NCBI RefSeq assembly: GCF_003236335.1
Contig: NZ_POUB01000015.1
Coordinates: 1-53,636 of the forward strand
Reading direction: 5' to 3'
DNA: 53,636 nt
Source: Micromonospora deserti
GTDB lineage: Bacteria > Actinomycetota > Actinomycetes > Mycobacteriales > Micromonosporaceae
Shown here: positions 23,978 to 31,810 of the stretch, in pieces
Layout: each line of letters begins with the position of its first letter
Numbering within the stretch: position 1 is the stretch's first letter
Notes under the pieces: generated by a model
What the model was told of the DNA's origin: nothing
Seen by the model: only the letters and a program-made list of their open reading frames with translations
Database searches by the model: none
Program-made: the position numbers and the translations under genes

Positions 23978-24526
23978 ATGACCGGTGCGACCGCGGCACA
24001 TCCACGGCCGGATCCGCTCGACGACGACCTGGGTTGGATGCTGGGCGTGGTCTTCCGCGCCTACGTCAAGGCCGCCGACCAGGCGCTGGAGGGCATACCC
24101 GGTGGGCCCCGCGGCTACCAGGTGCTGACCGCGTCCGTCCGGGAACCGGCCCGCAACCAGGGCGCGGTCGCCGAGGATCTCGGCATCGACCGCACCGTCC
24201 TGACCTACCTGATCGACGATCTCGAACGGCGGGGCCTCGTGCAGCGCCGCGCCGACCCCGCCGACCGGCGCAGCCGTCTCGTCTGCGCCACGGACGCGGG
24301 CCGGGCCGCGTGGGAGCAGCGGCAGCAGGCGCTCCAGCGCGTCGAGTCACACCTGCTCGGCGCGCTCGACCCGGCCGACACCGCGACCTTCCGGACGCTG
24401 CTGCAGCGTGTCGCCTGCACCGTGCAGCGGCTCGACCCGCTGACCGACCTGTGCGAGGCGGTGGCGCAGGTACGGTCCGACGACGATCCCGCGCCGGGGC
24501 GACGCCGGACCCGGCGCGGCCCCTGA
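23978..24526 (+). CDS. MarR-family transcriptional regulator
   Basis: The protein has 182 residues. The winged HTH is readable: YQVLTASVREPARNQGAVAE, DLGIDRTVLTYLIDDLERRG and LVQRRADPADRRSRLVCATD, the last being the MarR wing with the conserved DPxDRR. The C-terminal dimerisation helix is followed by a basic tail (GRRRTRRGP). The ATG at 23978 directly follows the divergent promoter. It probably represses the adjacent LLM-hemerythrin gene and itself. Confidence 0.9.
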   Translation: MTGATAAHPRPDPLDDDLGWMLGVVFRAYVKAADQALEGIPGGPRGYQVLTASVREPARNQGAVAEDLGIDRTVLTYLIDDLERRGLVQRRADPADRRSRLVCATDAGRAAWEQRQQALQRVESHLLGALDPADTATFRTLLQRVACTVQRLDPLTDLCEAVAQVRSDDDPAPGRRRTRRGP

Positions 24527-24635
24527 CGCCGCCGGCGGTGGCCGGCCCGCGCGTGCCGGCGATCCCCGCGCCGATCGCCCGTGCGGCCGGCGAACGGCGC
24601 GCCCCGATGCGGACCGACGTCGGGACCTGACCGGT

Positions 24636-25853
24636 TCAGTCCGATCCCCGCGGCGGGACGGCCAGGGCGACGGTCAGGTCGAGCACGGTGGCCGGGTCGT
24701 GGAGACGGTCGCCGTACAGCTCGCGGAGCTGGCCCATCCGGTAGCGCACCGTCTGCGGATGGACGAAGAGGTCGGCGGCTACCTCGTCACGCCGGCCGTG
24801 GTGCAGCAGCCAGGACCGCAGCGTCTCGGTGAGCCGGTCGGCGGTGGTGCGGGGCAGCGACGACAGCGGCTCCAACACCCGGGCGCGCAGGTCGGCGAGC
24901 CCTTCCGGGTCGGCGCTGAGCACCAGTTCGGCCAGGTGCCGCTCGGTGTCCAGCGCGGCACCGTCGGCGCCCGGGGCCAGGTCGAGCGCCGACGCGCGTA
25001 CCGCCCGCTGGTAGGACGAGGCCACCCGGGTCCACGGGCGGGCGGGGCCGACCACCGCCCGGCGCCCGCGCAGCACCCGGACGAGCTGCCGGCGCCGGTC
25101 GCCGTGCGCATCGGGCACCACCAGCACCGCCAGCTCCTCGTCGGGCCCGGCCGGTAGGTCGTCGCTCTCCAGGGTCTGCGGGGGCAGCAGGGCGAGCGCC
25201 GCCCGCAGGTTTGCCCGCGGCAGAAGGACGACCGTGAGGGTCTGCGGCGGCGGCCAGTCCGCCCGCTCGGCGCTGCGCAGCAGCACGTCCTCGGGTTCCC
25301 CGGTGAGCAGCTGCCGGGTGAGCCGTTCCAGGTTGCGCCGCCGGGCGCGGCCCGCGCTGGCCAGCTCGTCGGCGTGCCCGGCCACGCTGGCGGCGGAGAG
25401 CTCGTCGATGTAGGCGAACATCAGCTCGGCGAACTGGGCGACCGTGGCGGCGGACAGCCCGGCCTGCACCGTGGTGGTGGCCATCTCCCGCCAGGAGACC
25501 CGGGCCCCCACCCGGTAGGCCGCCAGCAGCGCGTCCATGCTGCGGCCGGAGCGCGCCTCACCGCTGCCCAGGGCGTACGCGGCCTCCAGGGCCGGCGCGA
25601 GCGGGGTGCTCGGATCGGCGGCCTGGGAATGTTCGACCAGTTGCAGGAATGTGCCGAGCGCGATCTGCACCGCGTTCTCGATCTTGTCGCGCATCTGCCC
25701 GGTGAGCGTGCCCGAGTAGCTGGGCACCTCGGCGGTGATGGCGGTGACCGTGCGCTCGGCGAGCAACGGCAGGCGCTCGCGCAGGGCGCCGGCCACCGGC
25801 GCGTCCAGTTCCAGGCGGGCCGCGCGTCGGGTGGCCTCCGAGCGTTCGGCCAT
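24636..25853 (-). CDS. PucR/CdaR-type helix-turn-helix regulator
   Basis: The protein has 405 residues; ATG at 25853 after GAGGG. The N-terminal half is a helical sensor region (PVAGALRERLPLLAERTVTA, AYRVGARVSWREMATTTVQ), the middle a GGDEF-like regulatory part (QTLTVVLLPRANLRAALALL). The C-terminus is the PucR HTH_30 domain: LTETLRSWLLHHGRRDEVAA, DLFVHPQTVRYRMGQLRELY and HDPATVLDLTVALAV. It is divergent from the ferredoxin reductase/desaturase operon with 81 bp between them, an arrangement I recall from other actinobacteria. It probably controls the desaturase pair, perhaps in answer to membrane lipid state. Confidence 0.85.
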   Translation of the reverse strand: MAERSEATRRAARLELDAPVAGALRERLPLLAERTVTAITAEVPSYSGTLTGQMRDKIENAVQIALGTFLQLVEHSQAADPSTPLAPALEAAYALGSGEARSGRSMDALLAAYRVGARVSWREMATTTVQAGLSAATVAQFAELMFAYIDELSAASVAGHADELASAGRARRRNLERLTRQLLTGEPEDVLLRSAERADWPPPQTLTVVLLPRANLRAALALLPPQTLESDDLPAGPDEELAVLVVPDAHGDRRRQLVRVLRGRRAVVGPARPWTRVASSYQRAVRASALDLAPGADGAALDTERHLAELVLSADPEGLADLRARVLEPLSSLPRTTADRLTETLRSWLLHHGRRDEVAADLFVHPQTVRYRMGQLRELYGDRLHDPATVLDLTVALAVPPRGSD

Positions 25854-25934
25854 TGTTCCCTCCGCACAAAGTGACTCGGCCGGTTCACCTTCCCAGGCCA
25901 AGATTCTATGCGCTGCCGCGGGGAGCATCGACTT

Positions 25935-27026
25935 ATGACCACCACCGCCCCGCGCCCACCCGCGCCGGCGTCGCTGCGGCGCCGGATCCTGCGGCTCGCC
26001 GCGGCGGTCACCACCCCGCTGCTGCCCGGCGACTACCTCGACCTGGTCGCTCCGCTGCGCTCCGGCGCCGACCTGCGGGGCCGGATCCTCGCCGTCCGCC
26101 CGGAGACCCCGGACGCGGCGACCGTGGTGATCCAGCCTGGCCGCGACTGGCGTGGCCACCGGCCGGGGCAGTACGTCCGCCTCGGCGTCGACGTCGACGG
26201 GGTACGCCAGTGGCGGGCCTACTCGGTCACCTCGGCCCCGGGACGCCGGGGCGACCCGATCTCGATCACCGTGAAGGCCATCCCGGACGGGGTGGTGAGC
26301 AACCACCTGGTCCGGCGGGTCCGCCCGGGGGCCATCGTCCAGCTCGACCAGGCCCAGGGTGACTTCGTGCTGCCCGGAGACCCGCCCGCGCGGGTTCTCT
26401 TCGTGACCGCGGGCAGCGGGATCACCCCGGTGATGGGGATGCTGCGCGCGGGTGCGCTCGCCGGCGCCGACGTGGTCCTGGCGCACTCGGCGCCCACCCC
26501 GACGGACGTGATCTTCGGCGCGGAGCTGCGCGACCTCGCCGCGCGGGGCGCGATCCGCCTGGTGGAGCGGCACACCGACACCGACGGGCTGCTCGGGGTG
26601 CGCCAGCTCGCCGAGCTGGTGCCCGACCACCTCGACCGGCAGACCTGGGCCTGCGGCCCGGTGGGGTTGCTCGACGCCCTGGTGGAGCACTGGGCGACCG
26701 GCGGGCAGGCCGACCGCCTGCACACCGAGCGGTTCCGGCCGACCATTATCACCCCCGGCGAGGGCGGCACGGTCACCTTCGGCCGGTCGGCGGTGACCGT
26801 CCAGGCCGACGGGGCCACCCCGTTGCTCGACGCGGGCGAGGCCGCCGGGGTGCTGATGCCCTCGGGCTGCCGGATGGGCATCTGCTTCGGCTGCGTCCTG
26901 CCGCTGCGCCAGGGCGCGGTGCGCGACCTGCGCAACGGGGCGCTCACCACGGCGGTCCCCGGTGACGGCGTGCTGATCCAGACCTGCGTGTCGGCCCCGG
27001 CCGGCGCCTGCGACATCGACCACTGA
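25935..27026 (+). CDS. flavin reductase with C-terminal plant-type [2Fe-2S] ferredoxin domain
   Basis: The protein has 363 residues; ATG at 25935 chosen because the HTH-promoter gap ends there, with cggggagc upstream. The FAD-binding barrel has RAYSVTSAPG (about 94), the NAD(P) domain GSGITPVMGMLRAGALAGAD and WACGPVGLLDALVEHW. The C-terminal ferredoxin domain holds CRMGICFGC (about 312-320) and a fourth Cys in IQTCVSAPAG, the four cluster ligands. Such reductases feed electrons to membrane desaturases or hydroxylases. The desaturase gene starts 13 bp downstream, so this is its dedicated electron donor. Confidence 0.92.
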   Translation: MTTTAPRPPAPASLRRRILRLAAAVTTPLLPGDYLDLVAPLRSGADLRGRILAVRPETPDAATVVIQPGRDWRGHRPGQYVRLGVDVDGVRQWRAYSVTSAPGRRGDPISITVKAIPDGVVSNHLVRRVRPGAIVQLDQAQGDFVLPGDPPARVLFVTAGSGITPVMGMLRAGALAGADVVLAHSAPTPTDVIFGAELRDLAARGAIRLVERHTDTDGLLGVRQLAELVPDHLDRQTWACGPVGLLDALVEHWATGGQADRLHTERFRPTIITPGEGGTVTFGRSAVTVQADGATPLLDAGEAAGVLMPSGCRMGICFGCVLPLRQGAVRDLRNGALTTAVPGDGVLIQTCVSAPAGACDIDH

Positions 27027-27039
27027 CCGGAGTACCGAC

Positions 27040-28182
27040 GTGACCGTGATCCAGAAGAAGCCCGTCAACCCGATCGCCCACCTGAGCGCCGAGGACATCG
27101 AGGCCCTCGGCGCGGAACTCGACGCGATCCGGGACCGGGTGATCGCCTCCCGGGGCGAGCGGGATGCCCGGTACATCCGCAAGGTCATCTCGACGCAGCG
27201 CAAGCTGGAGGCGGGCAGCCGCGTGGTGCTGCTGTTCTCGCTCTTCCCGCCGGCCTGGATCGTCGGCACCGCCGGCCTCGCGGTGGCGAAGATCCTGGAC
27301 AACATGGAGATCGGGCACAACGTCCTGCACGGCCAGTGGGACTGGATGCGGGACCCGAAGATCCATTCGACCAGCTGGGAGTGGGACCACGTCTCCCCGG
27401 CCGACCAGTGGAAGCACTCGCACAACGAGCTGCACCACCGGTACACCAACGTGATCGGCAAGGACAACGACCTCGGCTACGGCATCATGCGGGTCGACGA
27501 GGACCAGCCCTGGCACCCGGTCCACCTGGGCCAGCCGCTGTGGAACCTCCTCAACGCCTGCTTCTTCGAGTACGGCATCGCCGCGTACGACCTGGAGCTA
27601 GGCCGCAACCTGCGCAAGGGCCGGCACAAGGCCCCGGAGTTCCGCGCCCGGGCCCGCGCGGTCGGCCGCAAGATCCGCCGGCAGGTGCTCAAGGACTACG
27701 TGCTGCACCCGCTGCTGTCCGGACCGTCCTTCCTGCACACCCTCGCGGCGACCTTCACCGCCAACCTGATCCGGAACGTGTGGAGCCACTCCGTGATCAT
27801 GTGTGGGCACTTCCCGGAGGGCGTGGAAACCTTCGCGAAGACCTCGATCGAGGGCGAGACCCGCGGCGAGTGGTACCTGCGGCAGATGCTCGGCTCGGCC
27901 AACATCAGCGGCAGCAGGCTGCTGCACCTCATGACCGGCAACCTGTCGTTCCAGATCGAGCACCACCTCTTCCCGGACCTGCCGAGCAACCGCTACCAGG
28001 AGATAGCCCCCGAGGTGCGGGCCCTGTTCGACCGGTACGGGCTGTCCTACACCACCGGCTCGCTGCCCCGGCAGGTGTTCTCCGCGTGGCGGAAGGTCGT
28101 CCGGCTTTCCCTGCCCAACCGGGAGAAGACCCGCCCGGCCGGCGACCGGCCCGCGCCCGCGCTCGCGTCCGCGGGCGCCTGA
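27040..28182 (+). CDS. membrane fatty-acid desaturase (DesA3-like)
   Basis: The protein has 380 residues and a GTG start. The three His boxes of membrane di-iron desaturases are present: EIGHNVLHGQW (about 90), KHSHNELHHRYTN (about 124-136) and LSFQIEHHLFPDLPSN (about 300-315). Hydrophobic segments lie at LLFSLFPPAWIVGTAGLAVA and around LHTLAATFTANLIRNVW. The enzyme introduces a cis double bond into membrane acyl chains with O2 and electrons from the reductase encoded just upstream (13-bp gap). The neighbouring PucR-type regulator probably sets its level. The last 20 residues are an Ala/Pro-rich tail. Confidence 0.93.
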   Translation: MTVIQKKPVNPIAHLSAEDIEALGAELDAIRDRVIASRGERDARYIRKVISTQRKLEAGSRVVLLFSLFPPAWIVGTAGLAVAKILDNMEIGHNVLHGQWDWMRDPKIHSTSWEWDHVSPADQWKHSHNELHHRYTNVIGKDNDLGYGIMRVDEDQPWHPVHLGQPLWNLLNACFFEYGIAAYDLELGRNLRKGRHKAPEFRARARAVGRKIRRQVLKDYVLHPLLSGPSFLHTLAATFTANLIRNVWSHSVIMCGHFPEGVETFAKTSIEGETRGEWYLRQMLGSANISGSRLLHLMTGNLSFQIEHHLFPDLPSNRYQEIAPEVRALFDRYGLSYTTGSLPRQVFSAWRKVVRLSLPNREKTRPAGDRPAPALASAGA

Positions 28183-28239
28183 CCGTCCCGACGCCGCCGT
28201 CGGCGCGATTCGCGCTGGGCGGTGGCGTCCTGGTGCGCG

Positions 28240-28245
28240 TACAGT
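28240..28245 (+). promoter_or_regulatory. -10 box of the leader-peptide / alaS-like promoter
   Basis: TACAGT lies 7 bases before the ATG at 28253, which puts transcription start at or next to the start codon, so the leader peptide would be read from a leaderless mRNA, a common mode in actinomycetes. No convincing -35 is seen. Confidence 0.45.
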
Positions 28246-28252
28246 CGACGGC

Positions 28253-28321
28253 ATGGAGATCAGGCACCAGCACGCCGCCGCGGCCGCGCGAGCTTCGCGC
28301 TCGTCGGTCGCCGCCGCCTGA
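28253..28321 (+). CDS. alanine-rich leader peptide of the alanyl-tRNA synthetase-like gene
   Basis: This ORF encodes 22 residues: MEIRHQH, then five Ala, Arg, Ala, SRSSV and a final run of three Ala before TGA. Nine of 22 residues are Ala, and the next gene encodes an alanyl-tRNA synthetase-like protein 112 bp downstream. This is the composition expected of a ribosome-mediated attenuation leader that measures charged tRNA-Ala. The last three GCC codons (28310-28318) overlap the first arm of the downstream structure, where a stalled ribosome would block it. Caution: Ala codons are common in GC-rich DNA, so composition alone is weak; the link with the fold and the downstream gene is what makes it persuasive. 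Confidence 0.6.
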   Translation: MEIRHQHAAAAARASRSSVAAA

Positions 28322-28425
28322 CCTCCCGACCACCCGCCGGCGACCGGAAACGGTCCGCCGGCCCTCCCGTGGCCCCAGCCCGCCGGTCCCGGCGCGGACC
28401 CTTTCCGGTCGCCCACCCGGAAGGG
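28305..28425 (+). promoter_or_regulatory. attenuator: three mutually exclusive hairpins ending on the alaS-like ribosome binding site
   Basis: Arm 1 (28305-28313, cggtcgccg) can pair with arm 2a (28338-28346, cggcgaccg), a 9-bp helix. Arm 2 (28342-28357) can instead pair with arm 3 (28395-28410), a 16-bp helix with one mismatch. Part of arm 3 (28400-28408, ccttttccgg-like: ccttt and ccgg) can pair with arm 4 (28417-28425, ccggaaggg), a 9-bp helix with one G-U that covers the ribosome site ggaaggg of the gene at 28434. Pairs 1:2 plus 3:4 would shut the gene; a ribosome stalled on the last Ala codons covers arm 1, freeing 2:3 and opening the ribosome site. Confidence 0.55.
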
Positions 28426-28433
28426 CCACCGCC

Positions 28434-29603
28434 ATGACGTACGACCCGATCAGCCGCACCTTCGTCGACTTCTTCCGCAAGCGTGGCCACCAGCCGGTGC
28501 CGGACGGTTCGCTGGTCCCACCACCGGGCGACCCGGTGCTGTTCACCACCTCCGGGATGCACCCGCTGACGCCCTACCTGCTCGGACGCCCGCACCCGCT
28601 CGGCCGGCGGCTGGTGAACGTGCAGCGCTGCCTGCGCACCACCGACCTCGACGAGGTCGGCGACCGCACCCACCTGACCCTGTTCCAGATGCTCGGCTCG
28701 TGGTCGCTCGGCGACTACGACATCTCCCAGAGCCTGCGCTGGGGCTACGAGTTGCTGCGGGACGGCTTCGGCGTCGGGCCCGACCGGATGCACGTGACCG
28801 TCTTCGGCGGCGACCACCAGGTCGGGCCGGACGAGATTGCCCTGCGGACCTGGGGCGAAATCGGCCTGCCGGTCGAGCTGACCGGGCCGGAGAACTGGTG
28901 GTCCAACGGCCCGACCGGGCCGTGCGGGCCGGACTCGGAGATCTTCGTCTGGACCGGCGACGGCCCGCCCCGGGGCACCCCCGGCACGGACGAGCGGTGG
29001 ATGGAGGTCTGGAACCACGTGCAGATGCGCTACCACCGGCACGACGACGGTCGGCTCACACCGCTGCGGCAGCCCAACGTGGACACCGGCATGGGCCTGG
29101 AGCGCCTGGAGATGGTGCTGCGGGGTCACCGGTCGGTCTTCGAGGGCGAGGGCCTCGTGCCGTGGGTCGGCGGCGTCTCCGGGTGGGGCCTGCCGGAGCA
29201 GCCGCTGCGCCTGGTCTGCGACCACCTGCGGACCAGCGTGGTGGTCGTCGGCGACGGCGTCCGCCCGGCCAACACCGGCCGGGGCTACGTGCTGCGCCGG
29301 CTGCTCCGCCGGGTCCTCACCACCCTGTGGCGGGACGACCCGACACGCAGCCTCTCCGACCTGCCGCCCGAGCCGGTAGGGCACACCCTCGACCGGTTCG
29401 GACAGCCGGTGACCGTCGGCGAGGTCCGCGAGGTGCTCACCGCGGAGGAGCGCCGGTTCCGGGGGCTGCTGCGGCGGGGACGACCGGTGGTCTCCCGGCG
29501 CCGGTCCCGTGGGCCGCTCACCGACGCGGACTACCGCGACCTGCACGACACCCACGGGCTGCCCCGCGATCTGGTTGACAGCCTGCTCGACGAGGCCGGG
29601 TGA
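28434..29603 (+). CDS. alanyl-tRNA synthetase-like protein, catalytic core only
   Basis: The protein has 389 residues against roughly 880 for AlaRS. Class II motifs are clear: FVDFFRKRGHQPVPDGSLVP, LFTTSGMHPLTPYLLGRPHP, QRCLRTTDLDEVGDRTHLTL, FQMLGSWSLGDYDISQSLRW (motif 2 region), WWSNGPTGPCGPDSEIFVWT, QPNVDTGMGLERLEMVLRG (motif 3 region) and ANTGRGYVLRRLLRRVL. It stops after YRDLHDTHGLPRDLVDSLLD, the end of the aminoacylation/tRNA-recognition part, so the editing and C-Ala domains are absent. Such stand-alone paralogues may make alanyl-adenylate or alanyl-tRNA for purposes other than translation, such as peptide or lipid modification, or supply a resistant enzyme; this is inference. It lies alone between the desaturase and an acyl-CoA dehydrogenase, downstream of an Ala-rich leader. 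Confidence 0.88.
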   Translation: MTYDPISRTFVDFFRKRGHQPVPDGSLVPPPGDPVLFTTSGMHPLTPYLLGRPHPLGRRLVNVQRCLRTTDLDEVGDRTHLTLFQMLGSWSLGDYDISQSLRWGYELLRDGFGVGPDRMHVTVFGGDHQVGPDEIALRTWGEIGLPVELTGPENWWSNGPTGPCGPDSEIFVWTGDGPPRGTPGTDERWMEVWNHVQMRYHRHDDGRLTPLRQPNVDTGMGLERLEMVLRGHRSVFEGEGLVPWVGGVSGWGLPEQPLRLVCDHLRTSVVVVGDGVRPANTGRGYVLRRLLRRVLTTLWRDDPTRSLSDLPPEPVGHTLDRFGQPVTVGEVREVLTAEERRFRGLLRRGRPVVSRRRSRGPLTDADYRDLHDTHGLPRDLVDSLLDEAG

Positions 29604-29780
29604 TCGCGGGCAACGGCCGACGACGCGGTGCGGCAGACGCTGCGGCTCTTCGTGACGTGGCGGCGGTCACGATGCGCCGCGCAGCTTGCGGCGTACCTCC
29701 GGGCCAGCGGGTCGTGCTGGGGCAGACCCAGGCCGCGCGGCGCCGAGCCGCTGGCTCCCGTTGGACGTGGGCGGCGCGGC

Positions 29781-29809
29781 GGGCCGACGGTTGGTGCGTC
29801 GGTCGGCCC
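29781..29809 (+). terminator. possible terminator between the alaS-like and acyl-CoA dehydrogenase genes
   Basis: The arms gggccgac (29781-29788) and gtcggccc (29802-29809) form an 8-bp stem with a 13-base loop. It lies 180 bp after the alaS-like stop and 75 bp before the next start, so it may instead be a leader structure. Nothing else is recognisable in 29604-29884. Confidence 0.3.
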
Positions 29810-29884
29810 GATCGGCCAGGATGAGCTGCGGGGTGGTCACGCCACACGACGGCGGGCCCCGCCCCGGCCGACGGAAGGAGATCC

Positions 29885-31702
29885 GTGCCATCCACTCTGC
29901 TCTCGGTCCGCGACCTGCGCTTCCTGCTCTACGACTGGCTGGACGTGACGCGGTTGACCGAGCGGCCCCGCTACGCGGAGCACTCCCGGGACACCTTCGA
30001 CGCGGTGCTGGAGCTCGCCGAGCGGGTCGCCACCGAGCGGTTCGCCCCGCACAACCGGGCCGCGGACCTCACCGAGCCGACCTTCGACGGCCGGCGGGTA
30101 CGCACCCTCCCGCAGGTCAAGGCGGCCCTCGACGTCTTCGCCGAGACCGGCCTGCTGGCGGCGAGCCTGGACGCCTCGGTCGGCGGGATGCAGCTGCCGC
30201 ACGCCGTGTCGGCGGCCTGTTTCGCCTGGTTCCAGGCCGCCAATGTGAGCACCGCGGCGTACCCGTTCCTGACCCTGGGCAACGCCAACCTGCTGCTGGC
30301 GTACGGCAGCACGGAGCAGGTCGACACCTGGGTCCGGCCGATGGTGCGGGGACGCTTCTTCGGGACCATGTGCCTGTCCGAGCCGCAGGCGGGCAGCTCG
30401 CTGGCCGACATCACCACACGGGCCGAGCGGCAGGACGACGGGACGTACCGGCTGTTCGGCACCAAGATGTGGATCTCCGGCGGTGACCACGAACTGGCGG
30501 AGAACATCGTCCACCTGGTGCTGGCCCGGATCCCCGGCGGCCCGCCCGGGGTCAAGGGGATCTCGCTGTTCATCGTGCCGAAGGTGCTCCTCGACGACGG
30601 CGGCGCGCTCGGCGCCCGCAACGACGTGGTGCTGGTCGGTCTGAACCACAAGATGGGCTACCGGGGGACCACCAACACGCTGCTCAACTTCGGCGACGGG
30701 GTGCACCGGCCGGACGGCCACCCGGGCGCGGTCGGCTACCTGGTGGGGGAGCCGCACCAGGGGTTGGCGCAGATGTTCCACATGATGAACGAGGCGCGGA
30801 TCGGCGTGGGCGCCGGTGCCACCGCCCTCGGCTACACCGGCTACCTCAAGTCCCTGGCGTACGCCCGGCAGCGGCCGCAGGGGCGTCCGGTGGCCGACAA
30901 GGACCCGACGGCGCCACAGCTGCCGATCGTCGCGCACGCCGACGTCAAGCGGATGCTGCTGGCGCAGAAGAGTTACGTCGAGGGTGCGCTGGCGCTGGTG
31001 CTCTACTGCGGGCGGCTGCTGGACGAGCAGAATACCGCGCCGGCCGAGGCCGACCGGGAACGGGCCCGCCTGCTGCTGGACATGCTCACCCCGATCGTGA
31101 AGAGCTGGCCGGCGCAGTGGTGCCTGGCCGCGAACGACCTGGCCATCCAGGTGCACGGCGGGGCCGGCTACACCCGTGACCACGACGTGGAGCAGCACTG
31201 GCGGGACAACCGGCTCAACCCGATCCACGAGGGTACGCACGGCATCCAGGCGCTGGACCTGCTCGGCCGCAAGGCGACCATGCGGGGCGGTGCCGGGCTG
31301 GCGCTGCTGGTGGAGACGATCCGCGCCACGGTGACCCGGGCGTGGAAGGCAGAGGGTGAGGCCGCCGAGCTGGCCGCCCGGCTCGGCGGGGCGCTGGACC
31401 GGGTCACCCTGGTCACCCGCCGGCTGTGGGACACCGGCGATCCGCAGATGGCGTTGGCCAACGCCAGCGTTTACCTGGAGGCGGTCGGGCACGTGGTGGT
31501 CGCCTGGATGTGGCTGGAGCAGCTGCTCGCGGTGGAGGCGGCGGGCGGCGCGGGTGACGGGCCGGACGTTGCGTTCCACGCCGGCAAGCGGCAGGCCGCG
31601 CGATACTTCTTCCGCTACGAGCTGCCCCGCACCGGCCCGCAGTTCGACCTGCTGGAGAGCCTCGACCGGACCACCCTGGAGATGCGCGACGACTGGTTCT
31701 GA
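29885..31702 (+). CDS. acyl-CoA dehydrogenase (long, two-domain type)
   Basis: The protein has 605 residues with a GTG start after acggaaggag. The FAD acyl-CoA dehydrogenase core shows FGTMCLSEPQAGSSLADITT (substrate/FAD contact), YRLFGTKMWISGGDHELAEN, GTTNTLLNFGDG, NEARIGVGAGATALGYTGYL and the base-bearing segment LNPIHEGTHGIQALDLLGRK (catalytic Glu in HEGT). The extra C-terminal domain (about 460-605) is usual for the 600-residue AcdA/FadE5-like class, which oxidise medium or long acyl-CoA. It appears monocistronic and is closed by a 15-bp hairpin terminator. Confidence 0.93.
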   Translation: MPSTLLSVRDLRFLLYDWLDVTRLTERPRYAEHSRDTFDAVLELAERVATERFAPHNRAADLTEPTFDGRRVRTLPQVKAALDVFAETGLLAASLDASVGGMQLPHAVSAACFAWFQAANVSTAAYPFLTLGNANLLLAYGSTEQVDTWVRPMVRGRFFGTMCLSEPQAGSSLADITTRAERQDDGTYRLFGTKMWISGGDHELAENIVHLVLARIPGGPPGVKGISLFIVPKVLLDDGGALGARNDVVLVGLNHKMGYRGTTNTLLNFGDGVHRPDGHPGAVGYLVGEPHQGLAQMFHMMNEARIGVGAGATALGYTGYLKSLAYARQRPQGRPVADKDPTAPQLPIVAHADVKRMLLAQKSYVEGALALVLYCGRLLDEQNTAPAEADRERARLLLDMLTPIVKSWPAQWCLAANDLAIQVHGGAGYTRDHDVEQHWRDNRLNPIHEGTHGIQALDLLGRKATMRGGAGLALLVETIRATVTRAWKAEGEAAELAARLGGALDRVTLVTRRLWDTGDPQMALANASVYLEAVGHVVVAWMWLEQLLAVEAAGGAGDGPDVAFHAGKRQAARYFFRYELPRTGPQFDLLESLDRTTLEMRDDWF

Positions 31703-31765
31703 CGTCGACCAGTCGTCGGGCGACGGCCGGGGTGGGGGCACCCGCGACCGGTTGCGCACGCCGGA

Positions 31766-31799
31766 CCGACGGCCCGCCGGGTGTCCGGCGGGCCGTCGG
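31766..31799. terminator. bidirectional hairpin terminator
   Basis: A perfect 15-bp stem, ccgacggcccgccgg (31766-31780) and ccggcgggccgtcgg (31785-31799), has loop gtgt. It lies between the convergent acyl-CoA dehydrogenase (ends 31702) and MFS (ends 31811) genes and can serve both. Confidence 0.85.
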
Positions 31800-31810
31800 C
31801 CGGCAGCCGC

